64,000 nt of DNA from Pohlia nutans (GCA_022496805.1 CM040096.1:11471501-11535500), one strand, 5' to 3'. Numbered from the stretch's first letter, positions 51,001-62,618 are shown. The notes: generated by a model from the sequence alone, not told the origin. Numbers and translations: made by a program.

Positions 51001-52772
51001 GGTAGCAAGAACCTGCTAAGATAATATTCACATGATAGAAAAGTAACTCAAGTAACAACAAATATGCTGCCTACAGTCTACCCTCTATAATATGACACCT
51101 GAAGGAAACTCAAAAAGTGTCGTAATATCGAGGTGTCACATTCTCGATAATATGACATTTTGGACTAAAATGTCATAATATCGAGGGAACACTATAAAAT
51201 CATCAAATTTGTATGCAAGCACCACACCAAGAATGAAACAAACACACTGAAAAATATGTATCCATATGATTAATAATACATGACCATTTAGTACATTGAA
51301 TTGAATGTATAATAGTTACTTCTATGTTCTTCTAAAGAAATTTTCCAAGGTAGTTTGTTGTTGCCTACCAAGGTTGTATCGAGTGTTATATTATCGAGGG
51401 TAGACTGTACGCTGTTAGAAAAATTTACAGATGATCATGAGCTTACCATTTCTAGATCTTCACGCTCCTCTCTGAAAACCGCCATAAGAATAGGAAACCC
51501 TGCTCACACAGAAAGGGGTCTTCAGCAAAGCAGCATTCACCTGAATCACCATCCCATGCATCTAATAAATCCCAAGAGGAAACTGCGGAGAACCACATGA
51601 TAAATCTAGTAATAGACAGACTGTTGTTCATGCAGCTCCATTTACCCATTGCCCCAAATGCAAGCTTCGCATTTCGGTTCTCTGCTACGGCGGCCTCCAG
51701 CTCTTGCATGGCACTCCGCCGATCGTCAGCAAGCTTGCCATTGCTAATCCGCTCCAAAAGCTCCTCCACTCCCCTGCAGACATGCGTACACTTGTTGTCA
51801 TCACGCCAATAACTTTTCTGCCCTAAGCAATAGGAGGTCCATAAAGTGTCCTTTCAAGCATTTCAGCATACATATATGGAATAATAGAGCAAAACAAAGA
51901 ATTACATGAGCGCAAAGACATATTTAAATGACAAAGATAGCCACTGAGCTTGTAATTTCTGAAGTTGGAATGTCATAAGGTATTCCCACCCAAAAATATA
52001 CACCAATTCTCCATTGGAAAACTCAATATAAACCCTGTGTTAGGGGACGCTTATAGAACAGGGGCAGTTTTCGAGCACAAAAGCAATGAACAATTAACAA
52101 ACCGATACAGTGTTTTATGAGAAACCAATAACTTTCTGCCCTGAGAGACGTGCCCAGTGAGGAGGTCCATAAAAGTGTCCTTTCAAGCATTTCAGCAAAT
52201 ATGGGAATAATAGAGCAAAACAGAGAAATACATGAGCGCAAAGACAAATTCAAATGACAAAGATAGCCATTGAGCTTGTAATTTCTGGAGTCTAAATAAA
52301 GTTGGAATGCATAAGGTATTCCCACCCAAAAATAACTCCATTAAATAATTCAATATCAACCCTGTATTAGGGGACGCTTATAGAACAGGGGCAGTTTAAG
52401 CAATGAACAAATAACAAACCGATACAGTATAATTTTATGAGAAACGACAGCAGCCCTTACCCATCGTCTTCATCGCGACCATAATTGTTGGTTCCAAACA
52501 CCAGGCCACCCACTCCCTGCAACAGTCAAGACTTCCCTATTAGAACCACAAACTTCCCCTAATGCCGTCAATAAGAAACAAGCCAAAAACACATTCAATT
52601 GACTCGATCAACAATTGCTTTCTAATCAAATCGGCCAATTCTCCACAACACAGATTGCACTAAGCTACCATTCATACTATCTGCCAATTCCGAGCTCAAT
52701 CGACCAAAATTAAGGTCAGCACGGTACCTGCGCTACTGCATTGAGGTTCAAAGACCCCAACTTGAACGCCAT
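45085..52772 (-). CDS. GC6: p115/Uso1 vesicle-tethering golgin (Golgin candidate 6 homologue)
   Basis: Nineteen exons join in phase to 957 codons: 52728-52772, 52461-52516, 51646-51773, 51447-51499, 50811-50957, 50615-50688, 50428-50497, 50118-50171, 49491-49586, 49309-49359, 48959-49048, 48689-48802, 48387-48458, 47672-47857, 47324-47436, 47154-47202, 46845-46910, 45838-46626, 45085-45705. The start MAFKLGSLNLNAVAQGVGGL leads to the armadillo head (ELLERISNGKLADDRR, PQGITRLMDMLAEREVIRNE, EIQKIVVFEGAFDRLFNII, QDCLELLNNLL). The middle (PPELLMPRCMKYLA...) is the Uso1 head end, then comes a coiled coil (KQQLEVAQQWADTIREE) and an acidic tail (DNDDDDEEDDDEH), all in the family order. p115 tethers COPI/COPII vesicles to Golgi membranes. 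All splice sites are GT-AG and no damage is seen; length is close to the ~914 residues of the Arabidopsis protein. Introns 2 and 4 hold a tandem duplication and a MITE. Confidence 0.96.
51074..51407. mobile_element. pogo/Emigrant-like MITE in p115 intron 4
   Basis: CAGTCTACCCTCTATAATAT and its mirror ATTATCGAGGGTAGACTG, with TA on both sides. The CAGT...ACCTCTATAA pattern resembles Emigrant/Lemi1 MITEs of the Tc1/mariner-pogo group. It also has inner TAATATCGAGG repeats. Splice sites around it are intact. Confidence 0.8.
51805..52440. repeat. ~325-bp tandem duplication in p115 intron 2
   Basis: CAATAACTTT(T)CTGCCCT to CCGATACAGT...TATGAGAAAC occurs twice in direct order (about 51805-52128 and 52126-52440). 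Shared stretches include GTGTCCTTTCAAGCATTTCA, GATAGCCA(C/T)TGAGCTTGTA and AGGGGACGCTTATAGAACAG. Confidence 0.85.
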
Positions 52773-53695
52773 AGCCAGCTCCAAATTACCAATACGCGCT
52801 CTAAAAACGAATTTCACGTTCGTAGATTTTTTAAAAATCCTGCAATCACTCAACAGAGAGCGCTCCTGCAAATTAGAAGCCTACTCCTCGGTCTAGTACC
52901 AAAACCACGCGCCATAGCCAGGGCCAAAAAAGGGCCAAAAAGAAAAAAAGAGAAAGCAAACGTTTGCGCACGAGAAGAAAATTGATAAGAAGAGGTCTAA
53001 AGTGAAGCTCCGGAAATGGCACCAACCTGCCTGTGATGAGAGAGCAAATCAATTTGGTGCAAAACCCTAATTGCGAGAAGGTGTAATAAGAAGTGATCAG
53101 TGAATCCCGAAGTGCAAATGAAAGGTTTCTGATGACTAGTGTGATGACTAGTGAGTCATGGACGATGGTGAAACAAAAGAGCAGCTCGTGTAATGAAGAG
53201 AAACGAACCAGGGGCGTCGGTGAAGATGGTGACCAGTAAAAGCAACAACAACAAAGGAGCTTGAGCAGGTCACGTGAAACTCGACGGACTAGCTCTGATG
53301 AAGACGACGGAGCTTCATTCGTTCTTTTCTATTAGTGAGGCGAAAAATTACTCTGACCTAACTCTAACCTTTTCTTTGTTACTCCTTCTGTCCGGACATA
53401 ATTGTCCTAGGTTTTGGCATTTTGTTTTTTCTGCAATATTTTTCTTATGTTTTATAATTCAGATGTGAGTTGTGTTCACTTCAATCGGGATGGACAATGA
53501 GTGACACCAAAACTACATACTATTGATAAAGATAAATTAATTTTCGAGTACTGAGACGACTTTTTTGGCAACAAGAACATTGAGTTGAAAAATGCCAAAA
53601 ATTGAGACAATTATTTCCAAATAGAGGAAGTATTGAGCTTTGTTCTAAGGTGGACATACTCATTACCAATTATGCCAGCTCAATTCACTTTTGTT
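52773..53695. promoter_or_regulatory. 5' flank of p115 gene
   Basis: Upstream of the p115 start codon. It likely contains the 5' UTR and promoter; I see no decisive core element, and no other gene is supported up to 53695. Confidence 0.35.
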
Positions 53696-54094
53696 TTAAC
53701 CCTTAAACGTCAAGAGGGCCTGGGCGGGGCATCCTGGAGGGCATCTAAATTTTCGGAGGAAAAAGCAAACAAAAAACAAAACAAAACAAAAAAAAAAAAC
53801 TACTAAAAAACGGCTTTGCTGGCCACTGTTAGCCAACACTGTAGCACTGCGGTACTTTTTAAGAAACGACCTCAGCTGCCCCAGCCTCAACTCTTGTTCA
53901 TTTTGATAACTTTGATTGCTTGCCAATGATTCCACAATCTCCCAAATGAGGCGCAAATTTGGAATCTAGATTTCTTTTTTAGTAGCTTTCCAACGCACCA
54001 TTCCTCGCTTGATTTGGTTGAGAAAATCCAATTTTTACTTCATTATTCTCTCATAAATAAGCCCATGGAGCTTACTTTGACGTTTAAGGGTTAA
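53696..54094. mobile_element. TTAA-flanked MITE, 399 bp
   Basis: TTAACCCTTAAACGTCAA at the left and its exact mirror TTGACGTTTAAGGGTTAA at the right. TTAA at 53696-53699 and 54091-54094. A perfect 18-bp inverted repeat suggests fairly recent activity. Confidence 0.9.
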
Positions 54095-54239
54095 AATGTA
54101 CACTCCCGATATATGAGGGCAAAATTGAATGTTGGGTGTTACTAGATATGTTTCTAGTTCCTTACTGTGAAACTTAAAACTAGGAAGTCAAGCGATATTT
54201 TGTTTAAAGGCGGTAAGAGAATGTTCATCAATTGCACAA

Positions 54240-54558
54240 TTGACCCTTAAATGCCTACAACCCTCTCCAAATTGGGTAGTTTTGCAAAGATGCATTATAA
54301 AATGTAATTAAGAGGGATATTTTGAACTTCATGTATGAATAAAATTTGTATGTTATGAATTTTAGATTCTATCCATACAGTTAAATCTATGATTGTAATC
54401 ACCAATACTTTTGTATAAAATTTGAAACTTAAAATTCAAGATTCTTTTGTAATTCGATTACGATCAAGATATTGACAATCTATGAATGAAATTTGTTATG
54501 ATGGGTTGAAATGCAATACTCTAAGTGTAGTGATTTTTGGAGATTTTTTGGTTGCTTA
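54240..54558. mobile_element. TTAA MITE family A, truncated
   Basis: It starts TTGACCCTTAAATGCC and keeps the family A interior in reverse orientation (TGCAAAGATGCATTATAAAA, TTTTGGAGATTTTTTGG), then breaks off at about 54558. Confidence 0.75.
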
Positions 54559-55755
54559 ATGTCTACCATCGATAAATGAAGACCGAATTGGAAACATGGA
54601 GGTAATAGGTTGGTGTAGCTTAGTTAAGTGGACTAGTCTGCCACAAGTTGCATGAATTAACTGACATTCATAAGTGATTATCATGATTATATGGCACACC
54701 CCTCCATCTTAGTCTCTTTCAAAATACTACTGCGTGCTATTCGTTCCGGACTCTTCTTGATTTCCCTTACTCAAGGCCCAAGATGTCACCCCTGGATCTC
54801 CTTTACTCACCATGGTATTTGAGCATACTTTTACAATAACAATTCTTTAAATTTATTTTATTATTATAATAATTACAATATTAAGGTGATAAAGTTATAT
54901 TTTATAGTAACAATAAAAATATTAAATTACAAACACTTAGGATTCACAAGGCCTAAACTCTATATTGTCATGTTCCTTTGCTATTTCCATAATCTCACAT
55001 GCCCATGTTAGCACTACACAATTCTTTATTATCACATGAATATTGGTGGCCGAGGGTGTGATAATAAAAAGTTCTAAGTATCATGATCTAGGGTGCACAA
55101 AGCTACACAACAATTTACTCCCAAGTTCTTCACAGTTCCAACTAAAGCTTTAGATTGAATGCAACTTCTACATTAATTTCTTCCACCACTTCTTTCCAAG
55201 GTACAAATTTTCTTTTGACATTTTTTATTTTATTTTTTTAAATGCAAATGAAAGCTTTTAAAAGGACAAACTGAGTGTCAAAAGATTACAGTAGAAAGCA
55301 AAAGGACACAGCACTTTGACTTATGTCACTATTTTGCCTTATCAATTCCGGACGGCTTCTGCAATAGTGCAATCCGTAACCACAAGAAAGCCTTTCAGAT
55401 GGTCGTTTTAATCCCAAGCACAGAATAATTCAAACCAAACTTGTACTAAGCATCAAAATGTTTGGCATATTAACCCCTAAACAGTGTTCCTCTTGTGTCT
55501 TTTTTTCTTGAAGGCTAAGTGGCAACGTAAAACAAATTGGGAAAGAATATTTGGCAAAATCTTAAGCTTACAATCATATTTTGATAGAATTTCTTCATAA
55601 TTTGGTAGTTTTCTTCACAAAATCTGGCTATCTTCACAAAAAACATAGAGAAAATCTGGCGAAAAAATTCAAATTTTTCATTTTTTTCCTTATCAAAAGA
55701 GAAATGCCTTATTTGTAGAGAAATCTAGCGAAATATAGCCAGAAGAAAAAACGCT
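54559..55755. other. gene-free stretch
   Basis: No gene is supported. A lone TTAA-type end (TTAACCCCTAAACAGTG) lies at 55470; it may be the displaced left end of the next element or an old solo end. Confidence 0.5.
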
Positions 55756-56329
55756 GTCCCTTACCGTCCGACCGTCTAGAATGTGGACGATATACAAAAT
55801 CAAACACATTTTTTTCATCCATCATTGACTTTTTGAAGAGTGGATTTTCTACTATATATATTTTATGGAAAGTTAGCTTCATGCATGTGTGATCCAATTA
55901 GAAAGGGGGTAATTTGTGAAAATTTTATGCCTCATTTCATATTGTAGTGATTCATTCAAAAATTCGGAGATTTCAGTCTAAAAGTGCTCTTTAAAAAGTC
56001 AACTCATAAAATTAAGCAACCAAAAAATCTCCAAAATTCACTACACTTAGAGTATTACATTTCAACCCATCACAACAAATTTCATGTACAAATTGTCAAT
56101 ATCTTATTTGTAATCAAATTTCAAAAGAATTTGAATTTTAAGTTTGAAATTTAATACAAAAATATTGGTGACAACAATCATAGATCTAACCATATGGATA
56201 GAATCCAAAACTCATGATGTACAACTTTTATTCACATACCAAGTTCAAAATATCCCCCTTAATTACATTTTATAAAACATATTTGAAATTCTTTAAATCT
56301 CGAGAGGGGTGAGGACGTTTAGGGGTTAA
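55756..56329. mobile_element. TTAA MITE, family A
   Basis: The interior (GACTTTTTGAAGAGTGGATT, AAGCAACCAAAAAATCTCC) is family A. The right end is GAGGACGTTTAGGGGTTAA; the left end is decayed (CCCTTACCGTCCGACC). Confidence 0.75.
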
Positions 56330-56330
56330 A

Positions 56331-58774
56331 CTAGTGTGGCCTTGTGCTGTTGGCCTAGTTTTTTCTTGTGTTCCAAATGTCTTTTGTGCTCTCGTGTTCT
56401 CCGTGCTTTTGCTTTTGCTTTTAGAATAATTTACCCATAATTTAATTCAATTTCTCATGACAAAATTCTATTTAAAAACCATAACTTTCACATGGTAAGT
56501 TCAAAAACTTTGAAGCAACTTTAGTATACCCCTACTTGTTGACAACTTTTCGTCGATGCCAAGAATGATATCAAAAACTCTCATATTCCATTTTTCATAA
56601 TTTAATTCAATTTATGGTGACAAAATTCGATTAAAAATCATTAACTTTCACACTGCATGTCCAAACACGACGAAACAAACTCCGTGCACCCCTCCTCATC
56701 GAGAGCTTTCCAAAGGTACCAAAAACACAGCCAGCGGGCGCACAGTCGAAGAGATTTTAACATAACAAAACAAACAACTTAATTTAATATATAGATTGGT
56801 GTCATGGAGTTCAAGGGCGTTGGAAATGACGAGATCGGAGTTCCCAACCGCGTTCCCGTAGAGCAGACAGACAATGCTTACATCACCACTGTATAACATT
56901 CAGTACCTTGCAATGGCTCTCCCTTGCCCCACATGATAACGTACAACATATTCCACACTAAACAGAACCTCATCAATAGTTTATTGGATAGGTGAAGTTC
57001 CAAGATGATGAACAAAGTGCATGAAGAAAAGGCAAAGCACATGAAGGCTATTGAATGTTATGCGATTCATACAAACATGCACAATTTCACAGGGAACCTT
57101 GTTCAATTCACTGGGAAGTAAAACATTACTTCCAAACTGTGTATATAGCAAGTTTTGCAAGTGGTTGTTCAATTTAGCAAGTGATTACCAGGAATTAATC
57201 ATCATTCTTGTACACATTACTGCCTGGTAATATGATCACACAGGGAGAGATAAAGACATTCCCACATGGGATTTTATACGGGAAGTGGGACAAATTCCCA
57301 CAATTATAACTTTCTTGGGATGATTGCAGTGCACGGCCTGGGTTTCAAGCTGTATTAAATTATGTTGCAGTTCAGTGGATGTGGAGTCTGTAGTGCATTT
57401 CAGAGTTTGAACCCAAATGAATTCTGCCAGTTGGTTTTGAGTTCTAGCTTGTGAGTGATGTCAAATATTTAGCCATTTGTGACCATTTTGAGAATCTAGT
57501 TATGATTTTCACGTTTACACTTCTCTCCGTGAGGATCACGGCCTTTCACTGTTGCAGCTGAGTGGGTGGGGGAGTCTGTAGTGCATTTCATATTTTGAAC
57601 CTAATGCTTTGTCAATTGGTTTTGTGTTCTTGTGGTCGGGAGCGCGGGGAGCGTGGGGAGTACAGGAGTACAGGAGTACAGGAGTACAGGAGTACGGGGA
57701 GCACAGGGAACATTTGGGTCAACGACAAATGGCCACTCTAACCTATATATTAAGGAAGGTAGTTTATTTGCTTGTTTTGTTTGTATGTAACATTGAGGTC
57801 TCTTTGAACGTGCACCCACTGACAATGTTCTTGGTATAGTTGAAAAGCTCACAATGGGGAGCGGTGCACCAAAGTCGTTTCATCACTTTTGGACGTATTG
57901 TGTGGAAGTCATGGAATTTTGAGTGATTTTTGTCATCAAAAATTGAATTAAGTTATGAAAAATGGAATATGGGAACTTTTGATGTTTTTCTTGGCATTGT
58001 CAGAAAACTCTCCACAAGTACCGGTGCACCAAAGTTGTTTCGTAGCTTTTGGACCTACAATGTGAAAGTTGTGGATTTCAATCATATTTTGTCACCATGA
58101 ATTGAATTAACCCCTAAAGGACCGGGGGTGTTTTTAGCTTAGCTCTTGTTTTCTTGACTAGCTCTTATAACAAGCTCAATTCCTCATTGGTGTGGGTTAA
58201 TTTTGACGATCGGCACCGTTGAAATTAAAGAAGACTTACATAGCTTTTGTATGAAAAAAAGATCAACAAAATCGCACAATTTTTGAGAAAATGCCACCGT
58301 TGAGAAGATTGATAGAACTTGTTTGGGGTATTTTACACATATGCTGAAATCGGATTGATCAAAAGTGCTCCAAAAATTCTGAAATTTCTACCATGCATAA
58401 TGATCATCATTCTGAACATGTGCAAAAAATTTCACATAATTTGGAGGTGTGAGGAGGAAGATATGAGGGTCTCAAGTGACACCAAAATAGCCTCCTTGCA
58501 GCTCAAAAAAATCACCAAAAATTGCACACTTCATGAAATTTCGATCGAGAAGTACCCACAGATTCAACTCTCAAAAAGAACCAGGGTCTCTTTGTTGCTC
58601 ACCTTACAATTCATGGCTCAACAACTCGAATTTCCTCACTTTCTAGTTTCAGAAGCCGCGTGGTGGCCTCGTGGTCCTTTAGGGATTAAATTATGGATGA
58701 ATTGTTTGTTTTTTTTTAAAAAGCAAAAACACGGGGAGCATGGGATCTAGGCCAATAGTACAAGGCCACACTAG
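56331..58774. mobile_element. 2.4-kb composite inverted-repeat element
   Basis: Left end CTAGTGTGGCCTTGTGCTGT and right end ACAAGGCCACACTAG are inverted; the full terminal repeat is about 27 bp (to GGCCTAG). Both arms contain repeated ~115-bp modules (TAATTTAATTCAATT, CATAACTTTCACA, TACCTTTGG/CCAAGAATGATATC) in mirrored order. The right arm is split by the TTAA MITE at 58107-58689. The middle holds a GTACAGGA minisatellite (about 57658-57705). No transposase is seen. DNA at 25566-25670 is a fragment of the same family. Confidence 0.7.
58107..58689. mobile_element. TTAA MITE nested in the composite element
   Basis: Left TTAACCCCTAAAGGACC, right GGTCCTTTAGGGATTAA. TTAA at 58107-58110 and 58686-58689. 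The host arm reads GAATTGAA-TTAA-ATTATGG across the insertion, which matches the uninterrupted left arm when inverted. The open frame inside it is not a gene. A lone related end lies at about 58831 (TTTAACACCTAAAGGACC). Confidence 0.85.
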
Positions 58775-59052
58775 CTGTAACTGAGTTTGTTCAGGCACTC
58801 TCTAACGTACACCAACCTATTACTACCATGTTTAACACCTAAAGGACCAAGAAGACTCTCCAAAGACTCTCCAAGTACATTGAATTATACATTGACTAGG
58901 AATCCGTCGACCATGGTACATGTTGTAGGAAGGAGGAGTATTGCGTACAAGGGTTGATTGGTCAGAATTGAGTAAGTTTAGGGTTTAAAGTTCGGGAGTT
59001 TGGCACATTTGTCCCTCGTCTTAATTGTGGAATTCTATGGTGTTGGATGTAG

Positions 59053-59250
59053 GTATTAGGGCATTTCGTCGGGAAGACTACGATCCTTGCACATACGATT
59101 ACTCGTTAATCTACTTCAATCGGCCAGACGTGCAAAAGGCGATGCACGCCAACACCTCAGGCATTCCATATCCATGGGTTGGTTGCAGTGATCCGTTGTT
59201 TCTGAACTGGCAAGACTCGGCATTGAACAAACCTATGGTGGAGGGAGCAG
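59053..59250 (+). pseudogene. isolated serine carboxypeptidase-like exon
   Basis: Between an acceptor (TTGGATGTAG) and a donor (GAGCAG/GTATGC) lie 66 codons: YDPCTYDYSLIYFNRPDVQ, KAMHANTSGIPYPW and GCSDPLFLNWQDSALNKPM. This matches the region of plant serine carboxypeptidases just before the catalytic aspartate segment. The catalytic GESYAG serine region and the Asp and His segments are not found within several kb on either side, so this is a stranded exon, not a working gene. Splice sites and phase (1 to 1) are preserved, so it could be an exon caught by an element or spliced into a neighbour. The carboxypeptidase match is strong. Confidence 0.8.
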
Positions 59251-61545
59251 GTATGCGGTTGGTTTTGAACTCCTTTAGTTGTTTGCAACACAATGTGTGG
59301 TTTTGTATCGAATTCCCTCAAAGTCGCAATCTCTCATTGCCAATACGGATTTCTCATGTCCAAACACTTATGACAGAGATCTTTGATATATTCCACTTGA
59401 CTTCCAGCTTGACATTCGTATAGCTACTTGATATATTCCATTCACCTACCATCTATACAATACTTTGTCAGAGTTGCAGAAGAATCATTCTCTATTGGAA
59501 CACACGATCATACTTTAAAGCTCCATTGGGACCACCGTTGAAGAAGAAGAAGAAGAAGAAGAGTAAGAGTCGAGACTGAGTTGGGAGTGACGGACGTCGA
59601 CGGGATTAATTCAAATTAGTGAAGTCAAATTTTGGGCGGGGCTCACGGTTTGAATTTCCCCCGCTTTTTCCTCCATTTCGGATGAGGGTCTTCATGGAGG
59701 TAATTATTCTGTTGCTATCACCATTGTGTGTTGTTTGATTTGCGTGTAAGTATAGGTAGAGATTAGCGTCCATGGTGCAGAGATCGGTGATGGCTGCCGG
59801 GGGTAAGCTATACGTGTGTGTGTTGAAATGTGCTGCACTTTCGAATTTTTTTATGTTGAGATTGAGGGTGGTGGAGTTGAAGCTTTTCAAGGTAGGCGAT
59901 AGTGGCCATTCTTGTTCATGAATTTCGCTTGACTGTATTTTTTCATTCAAATCGCGTGTCTACATGTGGCCATTGATTACAGTATGAGTTCTTCGACGTG
60001 AATTGATTGCCGGGAAACGGAACCTTCCGATTACGTTTTTGACTGTGGTTTTTTTTTAAGCTGTAAGTACACATGCAAAGATTTAAAAACGTTTAGATTA
60101 TTACCGAAAAAGAAATCGGAGAACAGAATAAAATGGTTTTGGCTGTAATAGTGGCTGAGTTTATTTATTTATTTTCTATCACGTTTCTGTAGTTTCTTGC
60201 ATGAAAAAGTTAATCAAAGTTTATCGAAGCTATGAGACCGATCGACTGTAGTTCGAGTGTGGAGAACTAGAGATTGTTTGTTACCTTTGCCAGTGGTTTA
60301 ATTTGATACTTTTAGCTTCGGTTGGTTATGAGGCTTGTATTCCTTCGGCACTGAAACATACGAAGCATCGAGATCCTTGTACTGACGATGTTAATTAATA
60401 ATGTTTGAAACCTAAGACTTTGTTAGCAGAACAATTTACTAGTTGATCATTCTTTCGTTGAGTCGACTGGGTCACCGCCTCACTGGTACGTAAGTAATTT
60501 CTTGACCACCGCTGTATAATCTCGCAGCAAAGAGCTTCGGAAATTTTTGGACACCTTCAGAATTATTCGTATTTATCGGTGACTAAACATGTTGGTGTGC
60601 TCGTCTTTCTTGACAGCGGAATCATCACCAAGTTTATGATGAGACTGAGTGAGGCTAATTTGATTGTAAGTCATTAACTGGATCCATGTTTATCTTGCTC
60701 CCCGGCCACCCACCTCGTGCTTCCCAGAGTTTTTCTGCAGTTGTGTCGTGCGTCTTTTTCTGCAGTTGGAGCACCTTCTGCTCACGGTGACCCTCGTCGG
60801 CACTTGGTGTTATCGGAGATGGCGTCCTCACTCCTTCCATCTCAGGTCAGGACTCCCATCAATCCCACATATTCATTACAACATCAGGTCCTATGTAGAC
60901 TTCCCTTTGTTCAAATTTCTTTCTTTTTTATCTACACATGGGACTGATCATTTTGTTAACGCATAAATCAAATGAGACCAAATTTTTTATTTCTAAAATC
61001 AGTGAAGAACATTGCATGTGTTTGTCAAATGAATTTGAAAAAAAAACAAGTCCACATAAGACCTACACGTAAGACCTTCTCAAAACTCCTTTTGTTGGCT
61101 TTGTCTTCTAAAAAAACCAAGAACCCTCATGTTCTTTTTAGCAGTTTTGAATAGGTTGTAAGAGGACTTTCTCTTATTCAATTTCCTTATGTTTTGACCA
61201 ACACATCCAATGTGCTTTGTTGCTTTTTGGTGATTTAGAATTTGACCCCATTTGAATTGTAACATTGTATGATCATTTTAAAATAATGTAAAATAAGGAC
61301 ACTTACTGACTTGGGTAATGACATGGTGTATTGGTGGTGGCGGTCATTTATTCTATTTTGGATGTATCCTTTTGTTACATTTTCCTTTGGATGATTTTCC
61401 ATTTGTGAGTCAAATTTTTGGCCGAGATGGCTGTTTGTATGCTTTAGTGTCTTGAAGTGTATTGTTTAAAATTCACATAGAAGTATGTTCTTTTCTTTGA
61501 CTTACTATAAATTTGCATATGATATTGTACAAATTAATTCTTAGT
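59251..61545. other. no identified gene
   Basis: A (GAA)n run lies at about 59537-59562. Some segments (59600-59950 minus, 60700-60840 plus) are less AT-rich and open for 60-110 codons, but I recognise no domain and find no exon partners. About 61090-61290 is a copy of the dispersed repeat at 12200-12430. Confidence 0.4.
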
Positions 61546-62095
61546 TATACATTCACAGTCTATACATTCGCAGTCTATACATCCGCAGTTATACATTTGT
61601 AGTCTACACATCCGCAATTATACATTCGCAGTCTATACATCTGCAGTTATACATTGGCAGTCTATACATCCGCAATTATACATTTGTAGTCTATACATCC
61701 GCAATTATACATTGGCAGTCTATACATCCGCAGTCTATACATCCGCAATTATACATTCGCAATCTATACATCAGTTATGTATTCACAGTCTATACATCAG
61801 TTATGCATTCACAGTCTATACATCAGTTATGCATTCACAACCTACATATTGGTTATACATTCACAGTCTCTACATCTACAATTATACATTCACAATCTAT
61901 ACATTGGTTATATCATTTGTTATACGCCTACAATGGTCATACATCAATTATGCATCAATTATAGATCGGTTTTACATTGCTTATACATTAATTTTACATT
62001 TGCAGTTATACATCTACAATTTTACATCTATGGTTTCGCATTCACAATTTCACATCTGTAATTTTACACCTGTTGTTTACATTCATGCTATATAT
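61546..62095. repeat. TATACATYCGCAGT minisatellite
   Basis: A ~15-16 bp unit (TATACATCCGCAGTC and variants) recurs about 35 times, often in alternating pairs with a ~31-bp higher period. It degrades to the right. The long open frames over it are only a product of the repeat. Confidence 0.9.
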
Positions 62096-62301
62096 CATTG
62101 ATTACATTGATTATTCTATCATTGTTCATCTCTATTTTACATTCATAGTTTTCATCAACAATGAAGTCAAACTTTTTGAAATGATAAATTTCTTGAAGCA
62201 TAGATACTATGTTAAATTAAAAAATAGAAGTATTTTAATATATAAATTTCTAATTCATGAGTCTTTAATACAATACATATTTTACTATTAAAATATGTAA
62301 T

Positions 62302-62314
62302 CAATATATATATG

Positions 62315-62371
<57 letters not shown>
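62302..62371. repeat. (TA)n microsatellite
   Basis: About 70 bp of TA dinucleotides with a few G interruptions. Confidence 0.95.
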
Positions 62372-62376
<5 letters not shown>

Positions 62377-62439
62377 TCACATATAGGACAGAGCCTCACG
62401 GTTGTACCGTTCTTGTTTGGTGGGCACTGGTTATTGTCA

Positions 62440-62499
62440 AGACAAACAAACATTTGATTCACGTCGGCCTTGAAAGAGGACCGGAGTTTCTATCTCCTA
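62440..62499 (+). mobile_element. LINE 3' end, plus strand
   Basis: CGGCCTTGAAAGAGGACCGG followed by AGTTTCTATCT is the terminal LINE block in the opposite orientation to the other copies. Only the last ~60-80 bp are present. Confidence 0.7.
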
Positions 62500-62600
62500 G
62501 GCATTGGCAACCAGGCATTGGCAATGGCTGACCGAGTTCTTCTAAATTACACTTTATAACACCAGCATATTAACAGTTTGAAAATTTGGGCTACTCTGGT

Positions 62601-62618
62601 GTTTAGGGTTTAGGGTTT
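62601..62618. repeat. short plant-type telomeric motif
   Basis: Two and a half copies of TTTAGGG, just beyond the L-gulonolactone oxidase stop codon. Too short for a telomere scar; a telo-box-like motif. Confidence 0.5.

Noticed and set aside
58319..58750. 143-codon open frame on the plus strand
   Set aside because: It lies within a TTAA-flanked MITE and runs out of it; no domain is recognisable.
61546..62095. possible CRISPR array
   Set aside because: Units are 15-16 bp, contiguous and degenerate, with no unique spacers, in a eukaryotic genome.
61712..62101. 129-codon frame rich in Tyr, Ile and His
   Set aside because: It is the translation of the TATACAT minisatellite.
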